Positions 1 to 9,073 of a DNA stretch of 64,000 nt are shown here, one piece after another (within the stretch, counting starts at the first letter, position 1; each line of letters starts with the position of its first letter). The notes under the pieces are model-generated. The model saw only the letters and a list, made by a program, of their open reading frames with translations, was not told where the DNA came from and did not search any database. The stretch is from an uncultured Muribaculaceae bacterium. GTDB lineage: Bacteria; Bacteroidota; Bacteroidia; Bacteroidales; Muribaculaceae. The stretch is from NCBI GenBank assembly GCA_910586595.1, contig CAJUJB010000006.1, positions 1-64,000 on the forward strand. The letters run 5' to 3'. The translations under genes and the position numbers were made by a program.

Positions 1-2
1 GG

Positions 3-584
3 AGTTACCTGGGCTACACGGCTTATGTTGACCATCAGATACTTAACTGGATGAAGACACGGCCTGATATGAGGGCAGACAGATTGATAATCAGCGGCTT
101 CTCTCTCGGCACAGAACCGCTCATGGCCATCGGAGCGACCGACCCTGATGTCTACGCCTTCGTTTATAACGATTTTCTTTGCACCACACGCGAACGGGCA
201 CTCGTCATGACTGTTCCTGATGAAAAAGGCATACGCAACTGGCCGAACGATATATCGCACCTCATTCCCGGATTCCTCTGCGAATTCGATTTCCCCGACA
301 TTGTAGCCGCCCTCTCGCCGCGTCCGGTCATTTGCACGGAAGGTGGAATGGACCGCGATTTCAACAGCGTACGTCAGGCCTTCGAGCTCGCCGGTAATCC
401 TCAGGGTTTTACGGCCTACCACTACGAGAAATATGCCCCCGACAGCGCACGAGTGTATCTTGACGAAATGCCTCACGGCATAGACCGCGACACCTTCTTC
501 AGGCTCGCCAATGTAGATGCGCCGAGACATTACTTCAAGGCTGAGCATATACTTCCTTGGCTCAAAGAATTGCTAAAGGATTGA
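3..584 (+). CDS. alpha/beta hydrolase, C-terminal part (5' end outside window)
   Basis: The open frame runs in from the window edge, so the N-terminus is missing; about 193 residues are visible. The nucleophile elbow is G-F-S-L-G near the start of the visible part (SGFSLGTEPL). A candidate catalytic His lies in MPHGIDRDTFF near the end, and an acidic residue in EGGMDRDF could complete the triad. The region ETGG-like PRPVICTEGGMDRDF is typical of acetyl-xylan-esterase or dienelactone-hydrolase-like enzymes that often act on polysaccharide side groups. The substrate cannot be told from this fragment. The protein ends normally with a helix and a stop. The family assignment is fairly safe; the esterase role is inferred. 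Confidence 0.7.
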   Translation, partial: SYLGYTAYVDHQILNWMKTRPDMRADRLIISGFSLGTEPLMAIGATDPDVYAFVYNDFLCTTRERALVMTVPDEKGIRNWPNDISHLIPGFLCEFDFPDIVAALSPRPVICTEGGMDRDFNSVRQAFELAGNPQGFTAYHYEKYAPDSARVYLDEMPHGIDRDTFFRLANVDAPRHYFKAEHILPWLKELLKD

Positions 585-658
585 CGGGGTTCTAATCATT
601 TGGCCCGGGATTGTTGTTATAATCTAACAGACCCGTTTCAACATCTCCAACCTTTGCA

Positions 659-1939
659 ATGAATAATCCTCAACCATCACATCCGGAATACAGGCTCATC
701 GCAGCTACAGCTGTGACCGGCCTCACCATAGGCATAGCCGCCGGAGTTCTGAAATGGATGGTGACATTCATTGCCCATACCGTAACCGCTGGCTTCGATG
801 TAGCCGGCGAAAACTGGTGGCTCATCCCTCTGGGCATAGGAGGTATAGTGATGGTCGGATGGATAGTACGCCATATAGTGAAAATGCCGCTCGAGCACGG
901 CACAGAGCGCCTTAAAGTAGATATTCATGCGGGCAACAACCGCATGCCCTTGCGCATGACCATAGCTCCGCTGATCACCAGCGCCCTCACTCTCGGCTGC
1001 GGAGGCTCAGCCGGCTCCGAGGGCCCTATAGCAAGCTCCGGAGCCGCCATAGGCAGTAATTTCGCCCGTTGGTTCGGCCTCGACAGCCGCCGCACGCTCA
1101 TTTTCCTGGCAAGCGGGGCAGGCGCAGGTATAGCCGCTATATTCAAAGCCCCCATCGGAGGAGTTTTCTTCACCCTCGAAGTGCTCCAGATGGAACTTGG
1201 CCTCACCGCCGTGCTGATGCTGACCGGAATGTGCCTCATATCCGGCCTATGCGCCTATGTGATGAGCGGTTGTACTCCAGATGTGATTATCAGCGGCCTC
1301 ATAGATTTCGACATGGCAATGCTGCCGGGCCTGGCACTACTCGGGCTGCTGGCGGGAATCTACTCGGCCTTCTATCTCACCACCGGCACTTACACGCGCC
1401 GACGGTTGGAGGCCATCACTATTCCGGTGAAACGCAATCTCATAGCCGGCGCCACCTTAGGTATACTTCTGTTTCTCTTTCCTGCATTGTATGGCGAGGG
1501 ATACTCCATGCTTACCCAAGTGGCCAACGGGCACATAGACGCCGTAACCGAAGGCACATTACTCTCCTATATATCCCGACCGTGGTTACCCGTGGTGGCC
1601 CTCACAGGCATACTTCTCACCAAGTCAATCGCCGACTATGCCACCAATTCTGGTGGAGGTGTGGCCGGCGATTTCGCACCGACCTTATTTGCCGGTGGCA
1701 TGGCCGGAGCGATGATCAGCCTGCTCTATCCTCACATAGCCGTCTTACCTTCTATCCCAACCGACGTGATGGTTGTGTGCGGTATGGCAGCCGTAATGGC
1801 AGGCGTGATCCGCGCCCCGCTGATGAGCATATTTCTTGTGGTTGAAATGACCCAGTCGCCACGTCTTCTCTTGCCTGTGGCACTCGTCACTGTCATATCA
1901 TGGGGTATGTCGAGCCTGCTCTGCAAGCGCGGGCGATAA
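659..1939 (+). CDS. ClC-family chloride channel / H+/Cl- antiporter
   Basis: A 426-residue polytopic membrane protein of the voltage-gated ClC family. The gating-glutamate motif GREGP is present as GSEGP (about residue 122) and the second anion-binding loop as AGDFAPTLFAGG (about residue 340). The GVFFTLEV segment keeps the internal glutamate that carries protons in exchangers. The usual first anion motif GSGIP is not recognisable; the aligned stretch reads like LEHGTERL. There are no C-terminal CBS domains, as in bacterial short forms. It moves chloride across the inner membrane, probably in exchange for protons. The gene stands alone and ends in a strong hairpin shared with the convergent amidase gene. 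Confidence 0.9.
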   Translation: MNNPQPSHPEYRLIAATAVTGLTIGIAAGVLKWMVTFIAHTVTAGFDVAGENWWLIPLGIGGIVMVGWIVRHIVKMPLEHGTERLKVDIHAGNNRMPLRMTIAPLITSALTLGCGGSAGSEGPIASSGAAIGSNFARWFGLDSRRTLIFLASGAGAGIAAIFKAPIGGVFFTLEVLQMELGLTAVLMLTGMCLISGLCAYVMSGCTPDVIISGLIDFDMAMLPGLALLGLLAGIYSAFYLTTGTYTRRRLEAITIPVKRNLIAGATLGILLFLFPALYGEGYSMLTQVANGHIDAVTEGTLLSYISRPWLPVVALTGILLTKSIADYATNSGGGVAGDFAPTLFAGGMAGAMISLLYPHIAVLPSIPTDVMVVCGMAAVMAGVIRAPLMSIFLVVEMTQSPRLLLPVALVTVISWGMSSLLCKRGR

Positions 1940-1941
1940 AG

Positions 1942-1987
1942 AAAAAAATGGCGCCGGAAACCATATCTTTTCCGGCGCCATTTTTTT
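1942..1987. terminator. bidirectional intrinsic terminator
   Basis: Perfect 19-bp inverted repeat (1942-1960 and 1969-1987): A7-tggcgccggaaa pairs with its complement ending in T7. It sits between two convergent genes (ClC and amidase), and the A-tract and T-tract allow it to work for both. Confidence 0.95.
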
Positions 1988-2000
1988 GTGATTGAATATT

Positions 2001-3458
2001 TTAGCGGGTGGCCTTCTTTACTTCTTCAAGATAATCGGTAAGACCCTTTACAATATTCTGTGCCAGCTTGCGGCGGTAAGCCGGATCGGCGAGCAGTTCT
2101 TCTTCCGGCAAGGAAGACATGAAGAGCACCTCCACAAGGGCATTAGGATAATCCGTGGGGCCATTGAGCGAGAAGTTGAAGTTACCTGTCAGGCCGAAAT
2201 TCTCAAGACCCATCGACAGCATCGCATTATGTAGTGAGCGGGCCAGCGGCATGCAGGAAATATGCTTGTAGTAGGCGCTGGTTCCCATAGGTTTGAGAGG
2301 ATTGCCCGACGAATTGTTGTGTACGCTTATCGCCAGATCTACACCACCGTCAAGCCATATCTGCTTACGCTCGGTCATCGATGGGCCTGTATCGCCGTCG
2401 CGGGTCATTACCACCTTGGCACCTTTGGCGCGGAGCATATCGGCTACATTGAGTATGATGTCGAGATTTACCTCCTTCTCTGTGAGACCTGAGGGCGATA
2501 TGGCACCGGGATACGGGCCACCATGGCCGGCATCAAGACCGATGACAAGGTCTTTCAAAGCCAGAGATTCTGGGCGGTGACGCACATCGACCACCAGATT
2601 ATTGCCTTCATAGCGCACACTGTAACCCCAGGCATATTTCTCCTTGAGGCGGAGCACGAAGGTAAGCACACCTCCAGGTTCCTGCTGCATGTCGATGAAG
2701 TCAATCATTCCGAGCTCGTTGCGACGGGTGAGCCAGTTGGTGTTATTGGTGGCTCCGTAGAGAGAAATTTTAATGGTGGAAGGATCAATCTCACTGCGGG
2801 TCCAGTAGGGAAGACGGCAAGGAAGAGAAATCGAGAGGCGGTCGGTCTTTCCAGTATTGGTAACCGATGCTGATCCGGTATTGACAGTGCGGGCACCCTC
2901 CCCTCCTTTTTCTACATATTCCTTTGGAATATAGGCATATGCACTTTCACCAAGCATAACCTTATAGAGGTTGCGGGTCTCGCCTACGGCGGTCAGCTCT
3001 ATATCGGGTTCCAGAAATCCCATTTTAGAGCCACCGAGGCGGTCGCCGCCATTGCCATATTGGAGATAGGCACCTTTCTTGGTCACAAGATTCAGAGGCC
3101 ATGTGAGAGGCACGGTTGCTTCGGCTGGTTTAGGGGCCGTGGCCGCCTTATGCGCATAAACCACACGGACGGTCTTCTCGGCAGACTCTCCGTCTTTGCT
3201 TACTTTTACAGGAAAGAGATTCTCACCTTCCTTCAGGGTCAGCTCTGCTCCGAAAGAACCGGTACGATATACGTGGCAGTCTTCTCCATTGATAGAGGCA
3301 GTCGCGCCGGGCGAGGTCACACCGATAAGATAATAAGTTGATTTATAGACCGTATCGCTACGCTGTTCTCCCTTGTATATTTTCAGGGGAACTTCAGCCG
3401 AAGCTCCAGCAGCCATAATCGCGGCAATGGCTCCGGCAATAATGTGTTTAGTTGTCAT
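2001..3458 (-). CDS. N-acetylmuramoyl-L-alanine amidase (Amidase_3), secreted
   Basis: A 485-residue protein that cleaves the amide bond between MurNAc and the peptide stem in the periplasm. The C-terminal half is a zinc amidase_3 domain: LDAGHGG (Zn His), then a Glu in the EKEVNL segment (Zn), SVHNN (Zn His) and VEVLFMS (catalytic Glu region). The N-terminal part is a beta-rich, Ig/SH3-like region. An ATG at 3458 gives a clean signal peptide (MTTKHIIAGAIAAIMAAGASA); a longer frame begins with TTG at 3485 but runs over the promoter. A TATTTTTG box lies just upstream on this strand. Confidence 0.92.
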   Translation of the reverse strand: MTTKHIIAGAIAAIMAAGASAEVPLKIYKGEQRSDTVYKSTYYLIGVTSPGATASINGEDCHVYRTGSFGAELTLKEGENLFPVKVSKDGESAEKTVRVVYAHKAATAPKPAEATVPLTWPLNLVTKKGAYLQYGNGGDRLGGSKMGFLEPDIELTAVGETRNLYKVMLGESAYAYIPKEYVEKGGEGARTVNTGSASVTNTGKTDRLSISLPCRLPYWTRSEIDPSTIKISLYGATNNTNWLTRRNELGMIDFIDMQQEPGGVLTFVLRLKEKYAWGYSVRYEGNNLVVDVRHRPESLALKDLVIGLDAGHGGPYPGAISPSGLTEKEVNLDIILNVADMLRAKGAKVVMTRDGDTGPSMTERKQIWLDGGVDLAISVHNNSSGNPLKPMGTSAYYKHISCMPLARSLHNAMLSMGLENFGLTGNFNFSLNGPTDYPNALVEVLFMSSLPEEELLADPAYRRKLAQNIVKGLTDYLEEVKKATR

Positions 3459-3482
3459 GACGATAATATATGAATGGTACCG

Positions 3483-3490
3483 CAAAAATA
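3483..3490 (-). promoter_or_regulatory. Bacteroidota -7 promoter element for the amidase gene
   Basis: TATTTTTG on the minus strand matches TAnnTTTG and lies about 25 bases upstream of the ATG at 3458. This also argues against the TTG start at 3485. Confidence 0.6.
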
Positions 3491-3550
3491 CAGAAAATAA
3501 AACTAACAGCCTTCCCCCGACGTTAATAATTAAATAAATTCGTCATAGCT

Positions 3551-4537
3551 ATGGCCCACGATATTATCTTCTTTCTGCTCGGTCTCGTGCTGATAATCGC
3601 AGGAGGCAATTACCTCACCGACGGTGCATCTGCCATCGCCAGGCGTTTCAATATATCCGAACTGGTAATCGGCGTCACCATCGTGGCATTCGGGTCTTCC
3701 ACACCCGATCTTGTAGTATGTCTCACGTCAACATTGGCCGGGCATTCCCAGCTGGCTCTCGGCGATGTGGTGGGGGCGAATATTTTCGATCTACTGCTTG
3801 TGACAGGCATCGTGGCCCTTATCCATCCTATAGCCATAAGCACACAGTCGAAGCAAGTCAACCTACCCATGCTGGCCCTTTCCTCTCTGGCTCTGTTTTT
3901 CTGTGCAGACGATATCCTCTTCGATAATATGACGGCCAACCGCGTCGACCGTACCGACGGACTGCTGCTCCTCACATTTTTCATCATTTTCATGGTACAG
4001 ACCTTGAGAATGGGCCGTAATCAACAGCCTACCACTCCCCCGCCCTCCGCACATACTCCTGATAAACAAGCTGCTACGCACAAGAAAATGTGGCTGGCCG
4101 CTGTTATGGTAGCCGGAGGCCTCGCCGCTCTGATTATCGGCGGCAACTGGATTGTAGACGGCGCCTCAGGCATAGCGCGCCATATGGGCTTACCCGAGGG
4201 TCTGATCGGTCTCACTATAGTAGGCATCGGATCGTCTGTGCCCGATCTGGCAACCTCTGTGATAGCCGCCTGCAAGAAAGAACCTGGTATAGCCTTGGGC
4301 AATATCGTCGGCTCCTGCATCATCAATGTATTTCTTATCATCGGACTTTGCTCAACAGTTAAACCTCTCGATGCCGGCACCATCAGCTCGCTCGACTTCG
4401 GCACGCTTGCCATCGGTGGTATTCTGGTATGGATTTTCGGCGAAACCGGAGGTAAGCACGGCATCAACCGCATAGAAGGAGCTATACTCACCGCCTGCTA
4501 TGTGGCATATGCCGTAAAACTCGTGATGAGCGCGTGA
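3551..4537 (+). CDS. calcium/sodium antiporter (CaCA family, YrbG-like)
   Basis: A 328-residue inner-membrane exchanger with two homologous halves. Each half carries the alpha-repeat signature: GSSTPDLVV near residue 50 and GSSVPDLATS near residue 233, each followed by GN/GA-N/S motifs (GDVVGANIFDLL, GNIVGSCIINVF). These residues form the cation-binding site in CaCA exchangers. Between the halves is a hydrophilic loop rich in Pro/Thr/His. The family exports Ca2+ against Na+ or H+. It is close to the downstream CobW-type GTPase gene (33 bp) but that gene has its own promoter box. Confidence 0.92.
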   Translation: MAHDIIFFLLGLVLIIAGGNYLTDGASAIARRFNISELVIGVTIVAFGSSTPDLVVCLTSTLAGHSQLALGDVVGANIFDLLLVTGIVALIHPIAISTQSKQVNLPMLALSSLALFFCADDILFDNMTANRVDRTDGLLLLTFFIIFMVQTLRMGRNQQPTTPPPSAHTPDKQAATHKKMWLAAVMVAGGLAALIIGGNWIVDGASGIARHMGLPEGLIGLTIVGIGSSVPDLATSVIAACKKEPGIALGNIVGSCIINVFLIIGLCSTVKPLDAGTISSLDFGTLAIGGILVWIFGETGGKHGINRIEGAILTACYVAYAVKLVMSA

Positions 4538-4558
4538 CAACAACCGGAAAATAATGCG

Positions 4559-4566
4559 TAAATTTG
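4559..4566 (+). promoter_or_regulatory. Bacteroidota -7 promoter element directly before the CobW-like gene
   Basis: TAAATTTG ends four bases before the ATG at 4571. Transcription should begin at or next to the start codon, which suggests a leaderless mRNA. Confidence 0.5.
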
Positions 4567-4570
4567 CTGC

Positions 4571-5851
4571 ATGAAACACATAGACATTCCCGTGCTGCTG
4601 CTTACAGGATACCTCGGCAGCGGCAAAACCACATTGCTTAACCGCATTCTTACAAATGAGCGTGGCATCCGCTTCGCTGTAATTGTCAATGATATAGGCG
4701 AAGTAAACATCGATGCGTCACTTATCCAGAAAGGTGGCGTGGTAGGTAAAAAAGATGCCGGTGACCTCGTGGCACTCCAGAACGGATGTATCTGCTGTAC
4801 GCTTAAGATGGATCTGGTCGAACAGCTCAACGAAATTATGGCCACAGGCCGCTTCGACTACATTGTAATCGAGGCCAGCGGCATATGTGAGCCCGCGCCA
4901 ATAGCCCAGACCATATGCTCAATTCCCTCGATGGGTGCCGAATACACACGCCATGGTGTGCCTCGCCTCGATTGTATCGCCACAGTGGTCGACGCACTGC
5001 GCATGCAGAGTGAATTTGCCTGCGGCGACAGCCTCAAGCGTAAAGACCTCACAGAAGACGACATCGAGAACCTCGTCATCGAGCAGATCGAGTTCTGCAA
5101 CATAATTCTGCTCAACAAAATATCGGAAGTTTCTCCCGAAGAGGCCGGCCGCATAAAGGCCATCATCCGCGCCCTGCAGCCTAAGGCCAAGATTATCGAG
5201 TGTGACTACTGCGATATAGACCTCGCAGAACTGCTCAACACCCATATGTTCAATTTTGAGAAGGTGGCGACCTCGGCAGCCTGGATCAATGCCATTGAAG
5301 GCGATCCTGACGAAGACGAGGAGGATGAAGATGAACACGAACATCATCACCATCATCACGAGCATGACGAAGATGAGCACGAACATCACCACCACGAGCA
5401 CGACCATGAGCATCATAATCATGAGCACGGAGCCGACTGCCACTGCGGTCATTGCCACCACCATGGCGAGGGTGAGGCAGAGGAGTATGGTATACAGACA
5501 TTTGTATATTACCGCCGACCCGGGTTCGACATCAACCGTTTTGATCACTTCATCTCTGCCAAATGGCCTAAGAACATCATCCGAGCTAAAGGCATATTAT
5601 ATTTCAAGCATAACACCGACATGTCGTATCTCTTCGAGCAGGCCGGTGTGCAGAAAAAGCTCACAGAGTCTGGCCTCTGGTATGCAACAGCTCCCAAAGA
5701 AGAATTGATGGCCATGCTTGAGCAGGAACCCGGACTGGCCCGCGACTGGGATCCAAAATACGGCGACCGCATGGTAAAACTCGTATTTATCGGTCAGAAT
5801 CTGGATCGCAAAGCCATCACGCAAGCCCTGGATGACTGCTTGGCCAAATAG
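4571..5851 (+). CDS. CobW/G3E-family GTPase metallochaperone with His-rich loop
   Basis: A 426-residue P-loop GTPase of the COG0523/CobW group, which delivers metals (Zn, Co or Ni) to client proteins. Walker A is GYLGSGKTT (residues 13-21). The metal site CxCC is present as NGCICC (71-76), with IEASGICEP as switch/Walker B region and LNKISEV as the base-recognition motif. Between the GTPase and the C-terminal CobW_C domain lies an unusually long acidic His-rich loop (about residues 240-305) that ends in a CHCGHCHHH cluster, which should bind several metal ions. The start gives almost no leader. Zinc is the most common ligand in this group but the metal is not shown here. Confidence 0.9.
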   Translation: MKHIDIPVLLLTGYLGSGKTTLLNRILTNERGIRFAVIVNDIGEVNIDASLIQKGGVVGKKDAGDLVALQNGCICCTLKMDLVEQLNEIMATGRFDYIVIEASGICEPAPIAQTICSIPSMGAEYTRHGVPRLDCIATVVDALRMQSEFACGDSLKRKDLTEDDIENLVIEQIEFCNIILLNKISEVSPEEAGRIKAIIRALQPKAKIIECDYCDIDLAELLNTHMFNFEKVATSAAWINAIEGDPDEDEEDEDEHEHHHHHHEHDEDEHEHHHHEHDHEHHNHEHGADCHCGHCHHHGEGEAEEYGIQTFVYYRRPGFDINRFDHFISAKWPKNIIRAKGILYFKHNTDMSYLFEQAGVQKKLTESGLWYATAPKEELMAMLEQEPGLARDWDPKYGDRMVKLVFIGQNLDRKAITQALDDCLAK

Positions 5852-5916
5852 TGTGCTGTAGGGCTAATTTTTTGGTCAATTTTTCCAGATTGACGTTCGA
5901 TACCCCAAATTTTTAG

Positions 5917-5924
5917 TAATTTTG
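5917..5924 (+). promoter_or_regulatory. Bacteroidota -7 promoter element for the AraC-type gene
   Basis: TAATTTTG lies 24 bases before the ATG at 5949. No good -33 TTTG is seen at the expected spacing. Confidence 0.5.
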
Positions 5925-5948
5925 GCGTCCGAATTGTCAATCATCATT

Positions 5949-6857
5949 ATGGAAAACGAAAGCCGCACAGCCAATATACGTCTCCTTGAAAAAGTAGCTG
6001 CTGAATTCACACAAATTGAAGACAGCCTTGTCTACGCACATCTTGCCTCCGACCTGACAGGACAGATCGTCAAGCTTGACCCCCAGGTGATCAAGGTTGA
6101 TGGATCTGTCTTTCTTTTGCTTGCCAAAGGTAAGATGCATATCAATTTCAACTTCGAGGAATATGATGCAGTGGCACCGGCGGCAATATCTTTTCCACAT
6201 GGAACAATGATACGTCTGTCATCCGATGATTTCAGCGAGGTAGACGCTTATCTATTAGGCTATACACACACCTTCCTTCAGGAAGTGAATATATCATTTT
6301 CAGCCGTATCAGGCGAAGCCCTTCTTGGGCGCCGCAATCCGGTGATGGAACTAAAGGAACGTGAGGCGAGCCAACTGCTCAGATATTTCTCGCTCATCCG
6401 CTCATCAATCACCGACCAATTCAATATACAGCTCACCAAGCATATCGTATCGAGCCTGACATCGGCCATGTTCTACCAGATGATGCTTCTGCTGTACAAG
6501 CAGATCGACACCACGGCCAACGATCAGAACATGGGGCCGCGCCGCAGCAGCTATGTACACGATTTTCTCAAATTGGTACACCTGTATTACACCCGCGAGC
6601 GTTCAGTGAATTTCTATGCATCTCAGCTGTTTATATCACCTAAATATCTATCTCTGCTCGTAAAAGAGGCTACAGGGCGCTCCGCTGCAAGATGGATCGA
6701 CCATTTTGTGATTACCGAAGCAAAAAACCTGCTGAAATATTCCGGTAAGAACATCCAGCAGGTGGCATATGCCCTCAATTTCTCTAATCAGTCATCTTTC
6801 GGCAAGTACTTCAAGCATCTCACCGGCATGTCGCCCACAGACTTCCAGAAGTCGTAG
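5949..6857 (+). CDS. AraC-family transcriptional regulator
   Basis: A 302-residue DNA-binding regulator. The C-terminal ~100 residues hold the two HTH motifs of the AraC domain: FYASQLFISPKYLSLLVKEA as the first helix-turn-helix, then the signature IQQVAYALNFSNQSSFGKYF and GMSPTDFQ. The N-terminal ~190 residues are a cupin-like sensor region without an obvious ligand motif. ATG at 5949 is preferred to an upstream TTG at 5922, which falls inside the promoter box. The gene is convergent with a MATE exporter gene, 11 bases apart, and the target is unknown. Confidence 0.88.
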   Translation: MENESRTANIRLLEKVAAEFTQIEDSLVYAHLASDLTGQIVKLDPQVIKVDGSVFLLLAKGKMHINFNFEEYDAVAPAAISFPHGTMIRLSSDDFSEVDAYLLGYTHTFLQEVNISFSAVSGEALLGRRNPVMELKEREASQLLRYFSLIRSSITDQFNIQLTKHIVSSLTSAMFYQMMLLLYKQIDTTANDQNMGPRRSSYVHDFLKLVHLYYTRERSVNFYASQLFISPKYLSLLVKEATGRSAARWIDHFVITEAKNLLKYSGKNIQQVAYALNFSNQSSFGKYFKHLTGMSPTDFQKS

Positions 6858-6868
6858 AGCAGGGCAGT

Positions 6869-8251
6869 CTAAACTCCCTTGCCGGGCACCATCACGGGCA
6901 AAGTACGCGCTTTAAGCTTCCTGAACTGGCGGAGAATCAGGAAGAAGGTCACGATGGTAGCCACCGCGTCTGACATCGGGAACGACATCCATACACCATT
7001 GAGGCCAAACTCCCTTGGAAGGAATATAAGAAGGGGAATAAGGAAAATAACCTGACGGAGAAGACCCACTATGATCGACTCCGTGGCATTGCCTATACTC
7101 TGGAAAAATGAAGTGGAAATAATCTGGAATCCCACAAAGGGGAATACAGCCAGACAGATGCCCAACGCACGGTCGGTCGAGGCGATAAGATCGGCATCAG
7201 TAGTGAAGACCCGTCCTATTTCCGCAGGCCACAGCAGGCCATATATACCGCCTATGCCGGTGACTACGCTTGCCGATGCAACGGCCAGCAGATAAGCCCT
7301 CCGCAGACGGTGGAGTTGCCCGGCTCCATAGTTATATCCTACAACAGGCTGCATACCCTGGCATAAGCCAAGCACGATAGTCACCAACAGCGATGTGTAT
7401 GTGACCATGATACCGGCCGCGCCTATGTCGCGGTCGCTGCCGTAGCCAAGCAGGGCATTGTTGGCAATGGCATTCACAATGCACGAGGCGGCGTTTACCA
7501 CAGCCGGAGCGGCACCGATGGAGATGATACCCAGCACAGTATGCCAATGGAGGCGGTAGATGCCACGACGGAAACGTACTGTGACATTCTTGCGGCAGAA
7601 GTGCGCCATCACAAAGGCAGCCGACACAGCCATGGCAATATCGGTGGCGAGAGCTCCACCGGCGATGCCCCAGTCGAAGACATAGATGAATATCGGATCG
7701 AGCACCACATTCACCACGGCGCCAATCAGCATGGTCATCATGGCTCGCTTGGGATAACCCGATGCGCGCATCACATTGTTCAGCCCGTAAGCAAGGTTGG
7801 TGAGCAGACATCCTGGCATGAGCACCAGCATATACGAGCGAGCGTAGGGCAGTGTGACATCGCTTGCACCAAAGAGCCTGAGCAGCGGATCGAGGTATAA
7901 AACAAACAGGCCTATATAAATTATGCCGTTTATAATAGTGAGCACAAAGGCATTGCCAAGCAGCTCCTCGGCCTGGTCGGAGCGGCCGGCACCAAGCACG
8001 ATTGACACTCTTGCAGATGAGCCCACACCGATGAGCACACCTATTGCGGTTGCGAGATTCATCAGCGGGAAGGTAATCGCCAGACCTGCAATAGCGTCAG
8101 GCCCAACCCATTGGCCTATGAAAATACGGTCAACTACATTATACAGAGCCATTACCAGCATGCCGACAACTGCCGGAAGACTATACTCCCACAGCAGACG
8201 GCCTACGGGTCGTGTGGCTAACTCGTTCAGTTTATCCTCGTTTGCTTGCAT
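6869..8251 (-). CDS. MATE-family efflux transporter
   Basis: A 460-residue transporter with about 12 membrane segments in two homologous halves, typical of the NorM/MATE superfamily that exports drugs or metabolites using Na+ or H+ gradients. Visible signatures include LWEYSLPAVVGMLVMALYN at the N-terminus, DRIFIGQWVG, and GMQPVVGYNYGAG at the start of the second half. The ATG at 8251 is chosen; a frame extension begins with TTG at 8272 and would overlap the terminator of the upstream gene. It faces the AraC-type gene, so a regulatory link is possible but only by position. Confidence 0.9.
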   Translation of the reverse strand: MQANEDKLNELATRPVGRLLWEYSLPAVVGMLVMALYNVVDRIFIGQWVGPDAIAGLAITFPLMNLATAIGVLIGVGSSARVSIVLGAGRSDQAEELLGNAFVLTIINGIIYIGLFVLYLDPLLRLFGASDVTLPYARSYMLVLMPGCLLTNLAYGLNNVMRASGYPKRAMMTMLIGAVVNVVLDPIFIYVFDWGIAGGALATDIAMAVSAAFVMAHFCRKNVTVRFRRGIYRLHWHTVLGIISIGAAPAVVNAASCIVNAIANNALLGYGSDRDIGAAGIMVTYTSLLVTIVLGLCQGMQPVVGYNYGAGQLHRLRRAYLLAVASASVVTGIGGIYGLLWPAEIGRVFTTDADLIASTDRALGICLAVFPFVGFQIISTSFFQSIGNATESIIVGLLRQVIFLIPLLIFLPREFGLNGVWMSFPMSDAVATIVTFFLILRQFRKLKARTLPVMVPGKGV

Positions 8252-8270
8252 AAAAAGAACTTTATAATGC

Positions 8271-8300
8271 AAAAAAGACCGCTACGCAAACGCAGCAGTC
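8271..8300 (-). terminator. intrinsic terminator of the TPR protein gene
   Basis: On the minus strand a 10-bp stem with two G-U pairs (8291-8300 with 8277-8286, loop of four) is followed by six U (8271-8276). It lies between the TPR gene (ends 8337) and the MATE gene (starts 8251), so these two minus-strand genes are probably separate transcripts. Confidence 0.8.
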
Positions 8301-8336
8301 CCTTTCGCAGTTATGGCTGAGTGATGGAAATTCGTT

Positions 8337-8987
8337 TTATTTTGCCTGCGAAGCGGCCAGAGCGCGCTCGTAGTATTTCTTGATGTCAGTGCGGGTTCCC
8401 TGCACGTACTTGGGATAATCGTCAAGAATAGTCTTGTAGCATTTAGCCTCGGCAGCGTAATTCTGCTGTGCACGGTAGATATTAGCCTGCTTGATGAGGA
8501 TGAAAGGCACAATCTCAGGATTCTTGTCGGCTTTCGACACAGCCTTGTCGTAGCACTTGAGGGCCTGGTCATACTGGTCAAGATTTACGTGGCAGTCACC
8601 CTGGAGAGTATAGACACCGGCAGCTGCGATGTTGTCGCCAAGCGATGCATCATCGAGATATTTCAGAGCTTCAGCATATTCACCTTTCTGGTAGAGGCGG
8701 ATACCCATTTCGGCTTTAGCGCGGTTGCCGCTCTTGTAACCAGCCTTGGCAGCGTCGGCATAAAGGGCGAGAGCTATAGAGTCGCTGGGAGCTGCGTCAG
8801 CGCGTGCGATAAGCTCATCAGCCTTGCGGTTGCCGGCCTGAGCTACGAGAAGCCATACAAGTACACCGATAATCAAGACGAAGGCAACGATAAAGCCCCA
8901 CATGATAGATTTCTTGTTGGCACGGGCTTTTGCGAGAATGTCTTCGCTCGCTTCGACCTGCTCAAAGGTCGGATTGTTTTTTTCCAT
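8337..8987 (-). CDS. membrane-anchored tetratricopeptide-repeat protein
   Basis: A 216-residue protein with one N-terminal transmembrane helix (about residues 25-47, SIMWGFIVAFVLIIGVLVW), preceded by a short cytoplasmic tail. It is followed by at least three TPR-like repeats (ALYADAAKAGYKSGNRAKAE; EALKYLDDASLGDNIAAAGV; QALKCYDKAVSKADKNPE). TPR domains mediate protein-protein contacts; the layout resembles YfgM-type envelope proteins, with the TPR part probably periplasmic. The ATG at 8987 was taken because a longer frame upstream has no start between it and the promoter region. Partner unknown. Confidence 0.75.
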   Translation of the reverse strand: MEKNNPTFEQVEASEDILAKARANKKSIMWGFIVAFVLIIGVLVWLLVAQAGNRKADELIARADAAPSDSIALALYADAAKAGYKSGNRAKAEMGIRLYQKGEYAEALKYLDDASLGDNIAAAGVYTLQGDCHVNLDQYDQALKCYDKAVSKADKNPEIVPFILIKQANIYRAQQNYAAEAKCYKTILDDYPKYVQGTRTDIKKYYERALAASQAK

Positions 8988-9073
8988 TGATATTATTGGT
9001 TTTTCGATTATCAAAAAAGCTGGCGGGGCAATGGTGCCCGGGCTGTGCCGAAGCGGCACAACTTTCGCGACTG

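Noticed and set aside
1069..1845. 258-codon frame within the ClC gene
   Set aside because: Basic, Arg/His-rich out-of-frame translation of a proven membrane-protein gene.
5330..5470. short tandem CAC/GAG-like repeat
   Set aside because: It is the His/Glu-rich part of a coding gene, so it is not a separate repeat element.
6858..6868. terminator between AraC and MATE genes
   Set aside because: Only 11 bases separate them and no hairpin with T-tract was seen.
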